From: UBA4722 sp041690995
Lineage (GTDB): Bacteria; Pseudomonadota; Gammaproteobacteria; DSM-16500
Assembly (NCBI GenBank): GCA_041690995.1
Contig: JBEPVM010000002.1
Coordinates: forward strand, 1 to 64,000
DNA: 64,000 bases
Reading direction: 5' to 3'
The notes under the pieces are model-generated. The model was not told the origin of the DNA and made no database searches. It worked only from the letters and a program-made list of their open reading frames with translations. Position numbers and translations under genes: made by a program. The stretch's first letter is position 1, and the number at the start of each line of letters is the position of its first letter. Shown in pieces: positions 15,419 through 24,095 of the stretch.

Positions 15419-17553
15419 GTTCAATGACGGTGGGTCTTCTCGGAAATCCTAATTGTGGTAAAAGCACGGTTTTTAATGCATTGACAGGCAGGCAGCAGCG
15501 CGTAGGGAATTGGCCTGGTGTGACGGTTGAACGGAAAAGTGGTTTTTTTCAATGGCAGGAAAAAACGATTGAAGTGGTTGATTTGCCAGGTGTCTACTCG
15601 TTGACTCGGGTGTCGGAAGACTCTTCTATTGATGAAGGTATTGCTTGTGACTATATTTTAAGAGGTCATTCCGATGTTATCGTTAATATTTTAGATGCGA
15701 GTCAACTGGAACGTAGCTTATATTTGACACTGCAACTCCTTGAAATGCGTGTACCTGTGATTCTTGCGCTGAATATGATGGATGTAGCGCGTTCAAAAAA
15801 AATTAAAATTTTAGTTGAAAAATTTTCTCAGGAATTGAATTGTCCTGTGATCGTGCTGGAAGCTAATAAAAATAAAGGCGTTCGCGAATTAAAAAAAATG
15901 ATTTCTTCGGTAGGTCTTCATCAACCTCGTCCTCGTTTTATAACGCCTTATCCTGTTTTTATTTTAAAGATAGCCGATGAAATCGCTCGCGATATTCCTA
16001 TTCAATCCTCATTGGAAAATCAGTGGTTAGCGTTGCGGTTATTGGAGGACGATGTATTTGTACGTCAATTTGTACCCTCAGCACTTTTGGAAAAAATACC
16101 TGATTATCAAAAAAATATTAATTCTGTTTTAGGCGAAGACAGTGATATTTTATTGGCTGATGCGCGTTATACGTTTATCCATAATTTTTTATCGCGTTGT
16201 GTTCTCACCTCGACAGAACAGCAAACAACAGTGACGACCTTTATTGATCGTTTTGTGTTGCATCGTTTGCTGGGCATTCCTATTTTTTTAAGCGTGATGT
16301 ATTGCATGTTTTTATTTGCTATCAACATAGGTGGCGCGTTTCAAGATTTTTTTGACATTAGTAGTCATACTATTTTTGTAGAAGGTGTAGCGCATGGTTT
16401 AGCCGAGCTTCATGCACCAAATTGGTTGATTGCATTATTGGCGAATGGGGTAGGCAAGGGGATTAATACAACGGTGACTTTTATTCCCGTGATTGGGGCG
16501 TTATTTTTATTTCTCGCTTTTTTAGAAGATTCAGGCTACATGACGCGCGCTGCGTTTGTAATTGATCGTTTAATGCGGGTATTAGGATTGCCTGGAAAAT
16601 CATTTGTGCCTTTGATTGTCGGTTTTGGGTGTAATGTGCCTGCTGTGATGGCGGCGCGCACATTGGAAAATAAACGGGATCGTATTCTCACTGTGATGAT
16701 GAGTCCCTTCATGTCTTGTGGCGCACGTTTAGCGATTTATGCGGTTTTTGTCGCTGCTTTTTTTCCTGTAGGCGGCCAAAATATTGTGTTTATGTTGTAT
16801 TTAATCGGAATCGCAGCCGCTCTGTTGACGGGCTTGTTATTGCGTAAAACAGTATTGCAAGGCGTGTCTGCGCCTTTGTTAATGGAATTGCCTGCTTATC
16901 ATTTACCTCGTATACGTACTTTAGGATTGCATGCCTGGCAGCGCTTAAAGGGATTTGTCTGGCGTGCGGGAAAATTAATTGTGCCCATTTGTGTGTTGCT
17001 GGGTCTATTAGGGAATGGCGGTGATGCGCATTCGCTTTTAGCTACCCTGGGGCGGGCATTGACACCTATTTTTTCACCGATGGGGATTCATCAAGAGAAT
17101 TGGCCTGCAACGGTGGGTTTATTGACGGGTGTATTAGCAAAAGAAGTGGTGATCGGTACGTTGAATGCGTTATATAGCCAGATAGGTCATTTGACGAGTT
17201 TATCGCAAGGAGTTTATGGTGTCATGGCACAACAATTTGATGGACGATCTGGTGCGATAGCCTATCTTTTATTTATATTGTTATATATTCCTTGTGTATC
17301 GACAACCGCAGCCATGTGGAATGAAATTGGTCGTGGGTGGACAGCGTTTTCAGTGTGTTGGACAACAGGGGTTGCTTATGGTGCAGCAGTCGTTTTTTAT
17401 CAACTCGCGACTTGGGCTCGGCATCCGATAACATCATTCCTGTGGGTGTTCAGTATAGTCAGCATTTTCTTAGTGGTAATATATGGGATGCGGATTTATG
17501 CAAGTAGAGGCGAGATAAAAAATAATAGGCGAGATACTTATGAGCTTGCTTGA
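15415..17553 (+). CDS. feoB: Ferrous iron transporter FeoB
   Basis: The inner-membrane Fe(II) transporter. The 712-residue protein begins with a G domain: G1 GNPNCGKST (10-18), G3 DLPGVYSL (~56), G4 NMMD. A GDI-like helical region and a polytopic domain with the two gate repeats follow; VGFGCNVPAVMAARTL is visible at ~402-417 and GVLAKEVVIGTLNALY near 575-590. Somewhat shorter than E. coli FeoB. The start overlaps feoA by 4 nt and the end overlaps feoC, so all three are one operon. Confidence 0.95.
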   Translation: MSSMTVGLLGNPNCGKSTVFNALTGRQQRVGNWPGVTVERKSGFFQWQEKTIEVVDLPGVYSLTRVSEDSSIDEGIACDYILRGHSDVIVNILDASQLERSLYLTLQLLEMRVPVILALNMMDVARSKKIKILVEKFSQELNCPVIVLEANKNKGVRELKKMISSVGLHQPRPRFITPYPVFILKIADEIARDIPIQSSLENQWLALRLLEDDVFVRQFVPSALLEKIPDYQKNINSVLGEDSDILLADARYTFIHNFLSRCVLTSTEQQTTVTTFIDRFVLHRLLGIPIFLSVMYCMFLFAINIGGAFQDFFDISSHTIFVEGVAHGLAELHAPNWLIALLANGVGKGINTTVTFIPVIGALFLFLAFLEDSGYMTRAAFVIDRLMRVLGLPGKSFVPLIVGFGCNVPAVMAARTLENKRDRILTVMMSPFMSCGARLAIYAVFVAAFFPVGGQNIVFMLYLIGIAAALLTGLLLRKTVLQGVSAPLLMELPAYHLPRIRTLGLHAWQRLKGFVWRAGKLIVPICVLLGLLGNGGDAHSLLATLGRALTPIFSPMGIHQENWPATVGLLTGVLAKEVVIGTLNALYSQIGHLTSLSQGVYGVMAQQFDGRSGAIAYLLFILLYIPCVSTTAAMWNEIGRGWTAFSVCWTTGVAYGAAVVFYQLATWARHPITSFLWVFSIVSIFLVVIYGMRIYASRGEIKNNRRDTYELA

Positions 17554-17758
17554 AATTAAACGATATTTATCAGAGGTAAAAATAGCAAGTCTGTCAAGTC
17601 TTTGCACGTATTTTAATTGTGATTCGGTATTGCTGCGTCATAAGCTGGCGCATTGGATTCGTAAAGGTAAAGTTCGACAATGTTTGAAAACGCCGCAATG
17701 TGGTGTAAAGTGTCAGCAGTGCAGTCCGCTTTTGACTGAAATATATGAGTGGGTTTGA
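17540..17758 (+). CDS. feoC: FeoC-like regulator
   Basis: A 72-residue winged-helix protein. SLLEIKRYLSEVKIASLSSLCTYFNCD.VLLRHKLAHWIRKGKV forms the helix-turn-helix. The tail has clustered cysteines (C-x5-C-x3-C-x2-C), the likely Fe-S or metal site of FeoC. It overlaps the end of feoB by 14 nt. FeoC protects FeoB from proteolysis or senses redox state in other bacteria. Confidence 0.85.
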   Translation: MSLLEIKRYLSEVKIASLSSLCTYFNCDSVLLRHKLAHWIRKGKVRQCLKTPQCGVKCQQCSPLLTEIYEWV

Positions 17759-17802
17759 AAGAACTGAAATAGCTCGAGACAAATATTAGGAAGATACTTG
17801 TT

Positions 17803-19395
17803 ATGATCACACTGCATCATCGCTTTACTCCTGTGAACTTACTCATGTTAAGTATCAATGGCATGGTGGGATCTGCCTGGTTATTTGCACCTTTATACGC
17901 AGCTAAAATAGCAGGTGCGGGCGCCTTGATTGCATGGCTAATTGGCGGGCTAGCGACTGCATTGATCGCTTTAACATTTGCTGAAGTCTCCGTTTTATTT
18001 CCAGTGGCGGGCGGCACAGCTCAAATTCCGCAATTGAGTCATGGGGCTTTTACCAGTTTTATTTTAGGTTGGATTGCGTGGTTATCTGCTTTAACGATGG
18101 CACCTATTGAAGTACAAGCTATCTTGCAATATGCCTCTACTTATTTCACATCGCTCGCTCATGTCAAAAACGGTGTGTCCGCACTGACAGGAGTAGGCTA
18201 TCTCTGGGCTATTATATTAATGTTTTCTTTTTGTGTTATTAATATTGCGAGTTATAAAGGTTTAGTGCGATTTAATTTTATTTTATTTATATTCAAAATA
18301 GCCGTGATTATTTTAACCGTGGCAGCATTGGTTCATACAAAATTTAATACCGTTAATTTTAGAGGGCTTCATACATTTTCTTTTTCTATCACGGGCTGGC
18401 AAGCCATTCTAACAGCCGTTGCCTCAGGGGGAGTGGCGTTCGCTTTTACGGGGTTTAAACATGGGGTGGAGTTAGCAGGTGAGGCAACTCATCTACCCAT
18501 TGCAATCCCACTTGCTATTGTGGGGTCTGTTATGTGCTGCTTATTGTTATATCTGGGGCTGCAATTTGCTTTTATCGGTGCTATTGATCCATCCCTGTTA
18601 GTACACGGTTGGAATCATTTAAGCTTTGTGGGAGATATTGGTCCTTTTGCGGGGTTAGCAGCAGGATTAGGTTTGGTATGGTTAGTTAAATTATTATATA
18701 TAGATGCGGTAGTCTCGCCCTCTGGCGCTGCATTAATTTATGTGACATCGACAGCGCGTATTTTATATGCGATGAGTCAAATGGGTTATTTACCGCGGTG
18801 GTTATCTCACTTAAACAAGCAAAATTTTCCTGTGGCAGCGATTGGGGTCAATTTCATATTAGGAATGCTTTTGTTTTTACCCTTGCCAGGCTGGCAAGCT
18901 ATGGTGAGTTTCTTAGTGTCAGGCATGGTATTGTCTTATGCCATGGGTCCTATTGCTTTATTATGTATGCGATTAGAATTACCGCAGAAAAAACGACGTT
19001 TTCGATTGCCAGCCGCTTATCTTATTTGTCCTCTCGCATTTTATTTTTGTAATTTACTGAGTTATTGGACAGGCTGGGAAACAATTTATAAATTAGCGAT
19101 TGCAATGAGTCTCGGGGGGGTCGTTTTTATTTTCGCTATTCTGCGCGGTGGTTTTGGGGTAGCGTTGGGATTAAAATCAGCGATTTGGGTCATGCCTTAT
19201 TTATTGGGATTAGTGTTAATTTCTTATCTGGGTGCGTTCGGCGGAAAAAATATTATTCCTTTCGGTTGGGATTTTTTAGTGATTGGTATTTTTAGTTTAG
19301 TAATATTGGGTCTTGCTGTTAAAAATCGTGCGGTGATAGTATCGAGTATTGAATCAGAAATTTTTGGAAATACTGTTGAAATGGCGAATGCATAA
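17803..19395 (+). CDS. APC-family amino acid permease
   Basis: A 530-residue inner-membrane transporter with about twelve hydrophobic segments. The first segment holds the APC signature NGMVGSAWLFAPLYAAKIAG with its unwound Gly motif; GGVAFAFTGFKHGVELAGEA in TM6 is the second conserved substrate region. The overall look is close to aspartate/glutamate-type proton symporters of the YveA kind, but the substrate cannot be fixed. It starts 44 bp after feoC and might be read from the feo transcript. Confidence 0.85.
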   Translation: MITLHHRFTPVNLLMLSINGMVGSAWLFAPLYAAKIAGAGALIAWLIGGLATALIALTFAEVSVLFPVAGGTAQIPQLSHGAFTSFILGWIAWLSALTMAPIEVQAILQYASTYFTSLAHVKNGVSALTGVGYLWAIILMFSFCVINIASYKGLVRFNFILFIFKIAVIILTVAALVHTKFNTVNFRGLHTFSFSITGWQAILTAVASGGVAFAFTGFKHGVELAGEATHLPIAIPLAIVGSVMCCLLLYLGLQFAFIGAIDPSLLVHGWNHLSFVGDIGPFAGLAAGLGLVWLVKLLYIDAVVSPSGAALIYVTSTARILYAMSQMGYLPRWLSHLNKQNFPVAAIGVNFILGMLLFLPLPGWQAMVSFLVSGMVLSYAMGPIALLCMRLELPQKKRRFRLPAAYLICPLAFYFCNLLSYWTGWETIYKLAIAMSLGGVVFIFAILRGGFGVALGLKSAIWVMPYLLGLVLISYLGAFGGKNIIPFGWDFLVIGIFSLVILGLAVKNRAVIVSSIESEIFGNTVEMANA

Positions 19396-19447
19396 AAATA
19401 AGAATCTTTGCTTGAACAAGCGCCAATCATTGAATTCGGTAAAGTGA

Positions 19448-21157
19448 CTAAGTGTCAGAATGTGTATACTTTATTTTGAAACATTTCCCACAAAAAGCTA
19501 ATCCTATTTTTAGAATTTGGGTACTGCCACGTTGTTTCGCTTCTGCTACATAGTGTTTTTGGTCGATTTGATCCAGCGCTTCTTGGGCTGCTTGTTCCAG
19601 ATACACGTCTAACTGTTCCGCTTCTTTAGGAGCACTGACTTTCTTAAATTCCATTAAAAGGGTTGGCTTGCTCGTGTCACGGGAAAAAATGAGATAATCA
19701 TATCGACCATAACCGCTTTCTTTATTCGATCGAATTTCATAGTGTTCGTTATGGTATAAGCTGGCCGTCAGACCTACCATAAGCCCATGGTAAAATGCTT
19801 CTGGATGACGTCCTGTATCGTGACTGCTAACAGTTTGTTCCATGACGTCTCGCAGTTCTTGCTCAAACAGATCAATATTTCCTGTCAATAAATGGGTAAG
19901 AAATTGGTTATACCACGCAATGCCATGCCCGTTTGAAAGCCATTGTTTAATAATTTGCTGATAGAGATTCCGAACCTCTTTATTTGGAATAGCTAAGGTA
20001 CAGAATAAACCATCATCGGTTTTCTTTTGAGAAAGGACTTTAAGATAACCTGACATTAATAATAAACTCCACGCGGCGGATTCATTCCCTTGCAAATCAC
20101 CAAATACCGTATTTTCATCAATGAGTTGCTCAACAGGCTTATCTTGTAATAACCATTCAAATTGTTCTTTAAATTCTGCACTGGAACGCACAAGCATAGT
20201 ACGGATCAGTTGATTGTCACTGGTATTGACCCAATAGGGAGTTAATTTTCCTTTTTCCTGAATACAATTTACAATTGACCACGGATTATAAAGGATGGTA
20301 TTGCCTATTTGGTATCCGTTATACCACTCTTTAATGTGAGGTAGCTGGTTTTCTAAAGAATGTTTTTTCGCTAGCATGGTCACTTCTTCTTCTGTGAACC
20401 CAAAATGCGTACTATAAGCAGCATGAAGCGATGAATAGACTTTGAGATTATTAATACCTGAAAATAAGCTTTCTTTGGCAACGCGCAAAATACCTGTAAT
20501 CACAGCACGATAAAGATAGGGATTGGTTTTAAGTACCGAACCAAACAGAGAACGCATGACATGAATCATCTGATCATAATAGCCATGGACGTAACTCGCT
20601 TGAATCGGTGTATCATACTCATCAATTAACAACCAGGAATTGATTCCATAATGGCGAGAAAGATAGGTTGTTAAATCTTTCAGTGCTTTCGTCACCTCTG
20701 CTTTAGAGCCTGTTTGCTCAAGAATACGTTCAAATGTTCTTTTTTGAGAATCACCCAATTTTGGACTTGTTAATAAAAGTTCATGTTCTAAATAAACATC
20801 ACTCATCAATTTGCACAGCTGTTCATACGCTCCTTCGTAATTTGCCTCTTTTACATCTTTAAACGTCACAAAAATAACAGGGTATTTTCCTTGGTGCTTT
20901 TCACAGAGGTCTTTATTTTCAGAAATTTTTAAGTGATCAAATAAATTTTCTGTGGACTTTCCATTGACTTTAGAGCTCAAAAAATGATGTAGCATCGACA
21001 AATTCAGTGTTTTTCCAAAACGGCGCGGCCGCGTAATAACGGCTGCTTCGACCGAAATATTATTGATGATTTCTTTAATCAATAAACTCTTATCAACAAA
21101 CTCTAATTGATTTTCAATCACTTTTTGAAAATTATCATATCCAATTGGTAATGCCAT
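19448..21157 (-). CDS. AAA-ATPase-like / PD-(D/E)XK nuclease protein
   Basis: A 569-residue two-domain protein: an N-terminal AAA-ATPase-like domain (MALPIGYDNFQKVIENQLEF, VDKS, then RPRRFGKTLNLSML as P-loop, LLIDEYDTPIQ as Walker B) and a C-terminal PD-(D/E)XK nuclease-like domain (GRYDYLIF...LLMEFKKV). The family is expanded in endosymbionts and gut bacteria and its function is unknown; a host- or DNA-directed role is often suggested. The ATG at 21157 fits the family; an in-frame TTG lies at 21178. The gene is convergent with the permease. Confidence 0.9.
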   Translation of the reverse strand: MALPIGYDNFQKVIENQLEFVDKSLLIKEIINNISVEAAVITRPRRFGKTLNLSMLHHFLSSKVNGKSTENLFDHLKISENKDLCEKHQGKYPVIFVTFKDVKEANYEGAYEQLCKLMSDVYLEHELLLTSPKLGDSQKRTFERILEQTGSKAEVTKALKDLTTYLSRHYGINSWLLIDEYDTPIQASYVHGYYDQMIHVMRSLFGSVLKTNPYLYRAVITGILRVAKESLFSGINNLKVYSSLHAAYSTHFGFTEEEVTMLAKKHSLENQLPHIKEWYNGYQIGNTILYNPWSIVNCIQEKGKLTPYWVNTSDNQLIRTMLVRSSAEFKEQFEWLLQDKPVEQLIDENTVFGDLQGNESAAWSLLLMSGYLKVLSQKKTDDGLFCTLAIPNKEVRNLYQQIIKQWLSNGHGIAWYNQFLTHLLTGNIDLFEQELRDVMEQTVSSHDTGRHPEAFYHGLMVGLTASLYHNEHYEIRSNKESGYGRYDYLIFSRDTSKPTLLMEFKKVSAPKEAEQLDVYLEQAAQEALDQIDQKHYVAEAKQRGSTQILKIGLAFCGKCFKIKYTHSDT

Positions 21158-21229
21158 AGCTGGGGTTCTCGTACTCAATAGATAAAAAGCTGTCAGTGAT
21201 TAAACTCAGAATTGTGGTACAATGCTATC

Positions 21230-21820
21230 TCAATTCTTTTCAAAATCATACAATTTTTTTTCAGTTAGAGTACCCTGAAGTAAAACATCCCACTGATCAT
21301 AAGGCAGTGCAGATAGTTTTTGTAATTCATAGGCTAAGCCTAATAAATAAGGCTTTGTGATAAAAGCAGTTTTTTGTTTAAAAGCAAAAGTTCTATCATA
21401 GTACCCACCCCCCATCCCAATGCGATGACCTTGCAAATCAAAAGCGACTAAAGGGACGATGACTAAATCAAGTTTTTCAGGTGTAATAGTTTCGCTGTTG
21501 ACGGGTTCAAAAATATTATATTTATTACGTTGCAATAAAGTATCAGGTTGGTAAGCGGCGAATTCCAATGTTTTTTTCTGCTGTGAAGGGAGTATGGGCA
21601 AATAGCATTTTTTGCCTAGTTGCCAGATAGCTTGAATAATAGGCGTACAATCAAATTCGTCCATTTGGCTAAGGTAACAGGCGATATGCTGGCGGGTGCT
21701 AAAGATAGGATGTTCTAGCAATAATCTTGACCCTGCATCGGCGGCGTTTGTGCGTATCTCTTTGGTAATCGCTCGGCGTTTTGTCAGTAATATTTTTCTA
21801 ATTTCTTCTTTAGTTTGCAA
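21230..21820 (-). CDS. fau: 5-formyltetrahydrofolate cyclo-ligase
   Basis: Converts 5-formyl-THF to 5,10-methenyl-THF with ATP. The 196-residue protein has the N-terminal K/R-rich helix (KEEIRKILLTKRRAI), IACYLSQMDEFDCTPII, and the signature LVIVPLVAFDLQGHRIGMGGGYYDRT at about 119-143. The start lies 4 bp after the zapA stop. In many gammaproteobacteria the 6S RNA gene sits between zapA and this gene; here there is no room for it. Confidence 0.95.
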   Translation of the reverse strand: MQTKEEIRKILLTKRRAITKEIRTNAADAGSRLLLEHPIFSTRQHIACYLSQMDEFDCTPIIQAIWQLGKKCYLPILPSQQKKTLEFAAYQPDTLLQRNKYNIFEPVNSETITPEKLDLVIVPLVAFDLQGHRIGMGGGYYDRTFAFKQKTAFITKPYLLGLAYELQKLSALPYDQWDVLLQGTLTEKKLYDFEKN

Positions 21821-21824
21821 AAGA

Positions 21825-22124
21825 TTATTCCATCACTAAAGCACTTTCTACTTTACTTTGTAAACTCGCTAAACGTTGATTCAATATTTCCATTTGTTGG
21901 TTTTTCTGCTGCTCAAGCATCATGAGCTGATGCACGATATTCAGCGCGGTAATAATCGCGACTTTATCAATATTCACTACGCCTGACTCGCGCATAAGAC
22001 GCATTTTTTCTTCCAAATATTGCGCTGATCTTTGCAGTGCATTGATTTCCGTTGCAGGGCAGTTAATTTGATAATTTTTTCCTAAAATTTCTATGGATGT
22101 CTTTTCCATTTGACCCACCATCAC
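21825..22124 (-). CDS. zapA: Cell division protein ZapA
   Basis: A 99-residue FtsZ-ring-associated protein. TSIEILGKNYQINCPATEINALQRSAQYLEEKMRLMR forms the conserved globular part, and VAIITALNIVHQLMMLEQQ starts the C-terminal coiled coil through which ZapA dimerises. It overlaps the upstream TIGR02449-type gene by 4 nt and is followed at once by fau. The shorter start MEKTSIEIL at 22109 is also possible. Confidence 0.93.
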   Translation of the reverse strand: MMVGQMEKTSIEILGKNYQINCPATEINALQRSAQYLEEKMRLMRESGVVNIDKVAIITALNIVHQLMMLEQQKNQQMEILNQRLASLQSKVESALVME

Positions 22125-22315
22125 GACAATCCCTCCATTGATTTAAGCTGCGCAATCATCGTCTCAATCTGTACAGCAGTATCTTTTTGTTTGGCCAATA
22201 GCTGTTCTTTATCATGAACGAGTAACAACTTGCCTTGCTGTAGATGTTCAAATTTCTGCAGCACTATACGAATACGCTTATCGAGACGTTGAAATAGCTC
22301 TTCCATGCTAAACAC
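22121..22315 (-). CDS. TIGR02449-type small coiled-coil protein
   Basis: A 64-residue, wholly helical coiled-coil protein (ELFQRLDKRIRIVLQKFEHLQQ...LLAKQKDTAVQIETMIAQLKSMEG). Its position just upstream of zapA with a 4-nt overlap matches the conserved TIGR02449 family gene, which resembles ZapB and may act with ZapA at the septum. Confidence 0.8.
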   Translation of the reverse strand: MFSMEELFQRLDKRIRIVLQKFEHLQQGKLLLVHDKEQLLAKQKDTAVQIETMIAQLKSMEGLS

Positions 22316-22439
22316 CCCTTACATCCCATACCTGAGTCTGTTTGTCATATTACTCTGGTTATAGGGAGGAACGCAATCCTTCTCGTGAATCTCCAGCTTC
22401 CCCCTACACCCTATCCTAAAAATCAGGTATTCTAGCCCC

Positions 22440-24092
22440 ATGAAAAAACTGACTAAACAAGCCGAATGGCAATCATTACAAGCTCATCAACCAGCGATTG
22501 CCTCTTATCAGATGCAAGATTGGTTTAAGGCTGATCCTGAACGGTTTGCCCGTTTTTCCTTAGTTTTTGAAGAAATGTTGTTTGATTATTCAAAAAATAG
22601 AATCACCACAGAGACCATTCATTTATTAAATAAATTAGCAGATGCTTCCTGTCTAAAACAAAAAATAGAAAATTTATTTTCTGGACAGATAGTCAATAGT
22701 ACAGAAAAACGTCCGGCACTTCATACAGCGTTACGCGCGCCTCGAACAGAAGCTATTTATCTGAACGGTCTAAATATTAGTTTGGATATACAGGCGACTT
22801 TAAATAAAATGCGTGCGTTTACAGAAAAAGTTCGAAATAAAATTTGGAAAGGTTCTACGGGAAAATCAATAACAGATATTGTAAATATTGGTATTGGAGG
22901 CTCGCATCTGGGTCCATGGGTGACAACGGCAGCGCTTGCGGATTTTGCCCAGCCGGACTTGCATTGTCACTTTATTTCGAATATTGATAGCGCGCATCTA
23001 AGTGATGTGTTAAAAAAAATTAACCCCGAAACAACTTTATTTATCATTTCATCCAAATCATTTTCGACATTAGAAACCATGACTCATGCGGAAACGATAC
23101 GTCATTGGTTACAAGCGCAAATGAAGACAATGGATATTGCTTCTCATTTTATTGCTATTACAGCCGCGACAGAACAAGCATTGCAATTTGGCATACTCGA
23201 AGAAAATATATTTACATTATGGGAGTGGGTAGGTGGCCGTTATTCGATTTGGTCAGCGATTGGATTGCCATTGGCTTTGCTGATCGGGATGGATCGTTTT
23301 TTAGAATTTCTGGCGGGTGGTCACGCAATGGATCAGCATTTTCGTTATACTGAATTTAATCAAAATATCCCTGTTTTGATGGGATTATTGGGTATTTGGT
23401 ATATTAATTTTTTTGGCGCGGCCCATCATGCCATTGTTCCCTATGCGCATCGTTTGCGTTATTTGCGTTTGCATCTACAACAATTGGATATGGAAAGTAA
23501 TGGAAAGAGCATGACGCAGCAAGATGAGGCCGTTGATTTTTTAACAGGCCCTGTTATTTTAGGAGAACAAGGATGTAATGGGCAACATGCGTTTCATCAA
23601 TTGTTTCATCAAGGCCAACACTTCATTCCTGTTGATTTTATTTTGGTGGGAAAAGAAAAAAATGAGTTAGATCATCACCACGCTATTTTGATGAGTAGTG
23701 GGTTAAGTCAAGCAAAAGCCTTAATGTGCGGTAAATCTTATCAGGAAGCGCTGGAAGAATTGTCGGGAGAAAATTTTTCAGACACGGAGCGGGAGCATCT
23801 GGCTAAACATAAAATGATTCCAGGTAATCGTCCCAGTAATATAGTATTTCTTCATCGGTTAACGCCTTATAACCTGGGCGCATTATTAGCTTTGTATGAG
23901 CATAAAACATTTGTTCAAGGTGCTATTTGGGGCATTAATTCGTTTGACCAGTGGGGAGTTGAGTTAGGCAAAAATTTATTGCCGCCCATTTTAGCGGAAT
24001 TGCAGTCGGAAGATGTCTCTTTCAATGCTTTGCATGATTCTTCAACCCAGGGATTGATACAATATTATAAGAATATCAGCAAGCTTCGGTGA
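22440..24092 (+). CDS. pgi: Glucose-6-phosphate isomerase
   Basis: Interconverts glucose-6-phosphate and fructose-6-phosphate. The 550-residue protein contains the phosphate-binding NIGIGGSHLGP (~150), SKSFSTLETMTHAET, the PGI signature WVGGRYSIWSAIGLP (~262-276), catalytic Glu in QLDMESNGKSM (~354) and the second signature GAIWGINSFDQWGVELGK (~495-512). Full length for the family. Transcribed alone; its 3' end lies 4 bp from the end of the convergent effector-like gene. Confidence 0.97.
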   Translation: MKKLTKQAEWQSLQAHQPAIASYQMQDWFKADPERFARFSLVFEEMLFDYSKNRITTETIHLLNKLADASCLKQKIENLFSGQIVNSTEKRPALHTALRAPRTEAIYLNGLNISLDIQATLNKMRAFTEKVRNKIWKGSTGKSITDIVNIGIGGSHLGPWVTTAALADFAQPDLHCHFISNIDSAHLSDVLKKINPETTLFIISSKSFSTLETMTHAETIRHWLQAQMKTMDIASHFIAITAATEQALQFGILEENIFTLWEWVGGRYSIWSAIGLPLALLIGMDRFLEFLAGGHAMDQHFRYTEFNQNIPVLMGLLGIWYINFFGAAHHAIVPYAHRLRYLRLHLQQLDMESNGKSMTQQDEAVDFLTGPVILGEQGCNGQHAFHQLFHQGQHFIPVDFILVGKEKNELDHHHAILMSSGLSQAKALMCGKSYQEALEELSGENFSDTEREHLAKHKMIPGNRPSNIVFLHRLTPYNLGALLALYEHKTFVQGAIWGINSFDQWGVELGKNLLPPILAELQSEDVSFNALHDSSTQGLIQYYKNISKLR

Positions 24093-24095
24093 ATT

